A DNA stretch of 64,000 bases, from contig JACKMB010000003.1 in NCBI GenBank assembly GCA_024235615.1, positions 186,001 to 250,000 of the forward strand, in the 5' to 3' direction. The notes below the pieces were generated by a model. That model worked only from the letters and a program-made list of their open reading frames with translations. It searched no databases and was not told where the DNA came from. This DNA comes from Thauera sp. (GTDB taxonomy: Bacteria > Pseudomonadota > Gammaproteobacteria > Burkholderiales > Rhodocyclaceae). Both the position numbers and the translations under genes were made by a program. Position 1 is the first letter of the stretch, and each line of letters starts with the position of its first letter. This document shows, piece by piece, positions 63,771 through 64,000 of the stretch.

Positions 63771-63998
63771 TCAAGGCACGGATGGGTGTGGAGCGATGGT
63801 GCTTTCCGCTGCGGCGACGAGCGCCTCGACCTGGGCGAGGCGGGCGCGCTCCTGGCCGCGGCGCGGGCTGCGCTCGGCTGCGGAAGGGTAGATCGACACC
63901 TTCACCGGCACATCGTCCCAATCGAAGCCGAGGATGGCCTCGGGGGTGTGCGGCGCGGGGCGGCGCGGCTCGCGGTGTTCGTAGGCGAAGTCCTGGTT
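63771..63998 (-). CDS. C-terminal end of an unidentified protein (partial)
   Basis: A minus-strand frame enters from the right edge and ends at TGA 63771-63773, giving 75 visible residues. It has good codon use for this GC-rich genome and ordered sequence (TPEAILGFDWDDVPVKVSIYP followed by an Arg-rich helix and LAQVEALVAAAE). I do not recognise the family. The gene begins beyond the window. Confidence 0.55.
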   Translation of the reverse strand, partial: NQDFAYEHREPRRPAPHTPEAILGFDWDDVPVKVSIYPSAAERSPRRGQERARLAQVEALVAAAESTIAPHPSVP

Positions 63999-64000
63999 GA

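Overview
The window is a high-GC bacterial chromosome segment with about 60 tightly packed protein genes. Gene content and order suggest a betaproteobacterium of the Rhodocyclales (Thauera/Azoarcus-like). Supporting points are zapA followed by 6S RNA, the pcm-rhodanese-tolC-waaA run, accB-accC-prmA with a DUF3426 gene, an FNR-type site beside a dihaem peroxidase, and ferrous-iron uptake by Feo. The genus is inferred. No rRNA, tRNA, insertion sequence, prophage or CRISPR array was seen.

Bases 1-22,000 form an iron-handling region. It opens with an operon of a ferritin-like protein (cut by the window edge), three small membrane or low-complexity proteins, and a P1B-type ATPase with no metal-binding cysteine motif. 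A FeoA-like gene overlaps the ATPase by 4 nt, followed by feoA, feoB, feoC and a small M14-like hydrolase. This matches the general plan of ferrosome (fez) iron-storage organelle loci and is the most interesting part of the window. A convergent small protein shares the ATPase's cysteine-free N-terminal motif. Next come a DUF1513 protein, a TonB-dependent siderophore receptor with a Fur-like operator, a MacA-MacB-NodT exporter, a dihaem peroxidase with a perfect FNR-type palindrome, a Fur-family regulator, and a minus-strand run hemP-bfd-bfr-tonB-exbB-exbD behind a clear Fur box.

Bases 21,800-27,300 hold a minus-strand set: malonyl-CoA decarboxylase, a PAS-GGDQF-EAL signalling protein, a porin-like protein and a small phosphate-binding-like protein. 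Bases 27,400-36,700 hold lgt, a YceH-like gene, ilvD, a zapB-like gene, zapA, 6S RNA, trkH, a KdpE/KdpD-like pair, crcB and an OmpA lipoprotein. Bases 36,800-43,400 hold a SWIM-SNF2 helicase and a thiD-thiC operon behind a TPP riboswitch. Bases 43,400-52,300 hold a carbonic-anhydrase-like protein with lost catalytic residues, an RND efflux pair, a Pcm-family methyltransferase, a rhodanese and a TolC-family protein. Bases 52,300-64,000 hold waaA, a UDP-sugar epimerase, apaH, an olsB/olsA-like pair, a HIT protein, a PfkB kinase, a glycine-zipper lipoprotein, a DUF3426 protein, prmA, accC, accB and a gene cut by the right edge.

Tandem copies of one heptamer (GCCTCAC/GTGAGGC) occur at three separate places, one of them supplying a gene's stop codon.
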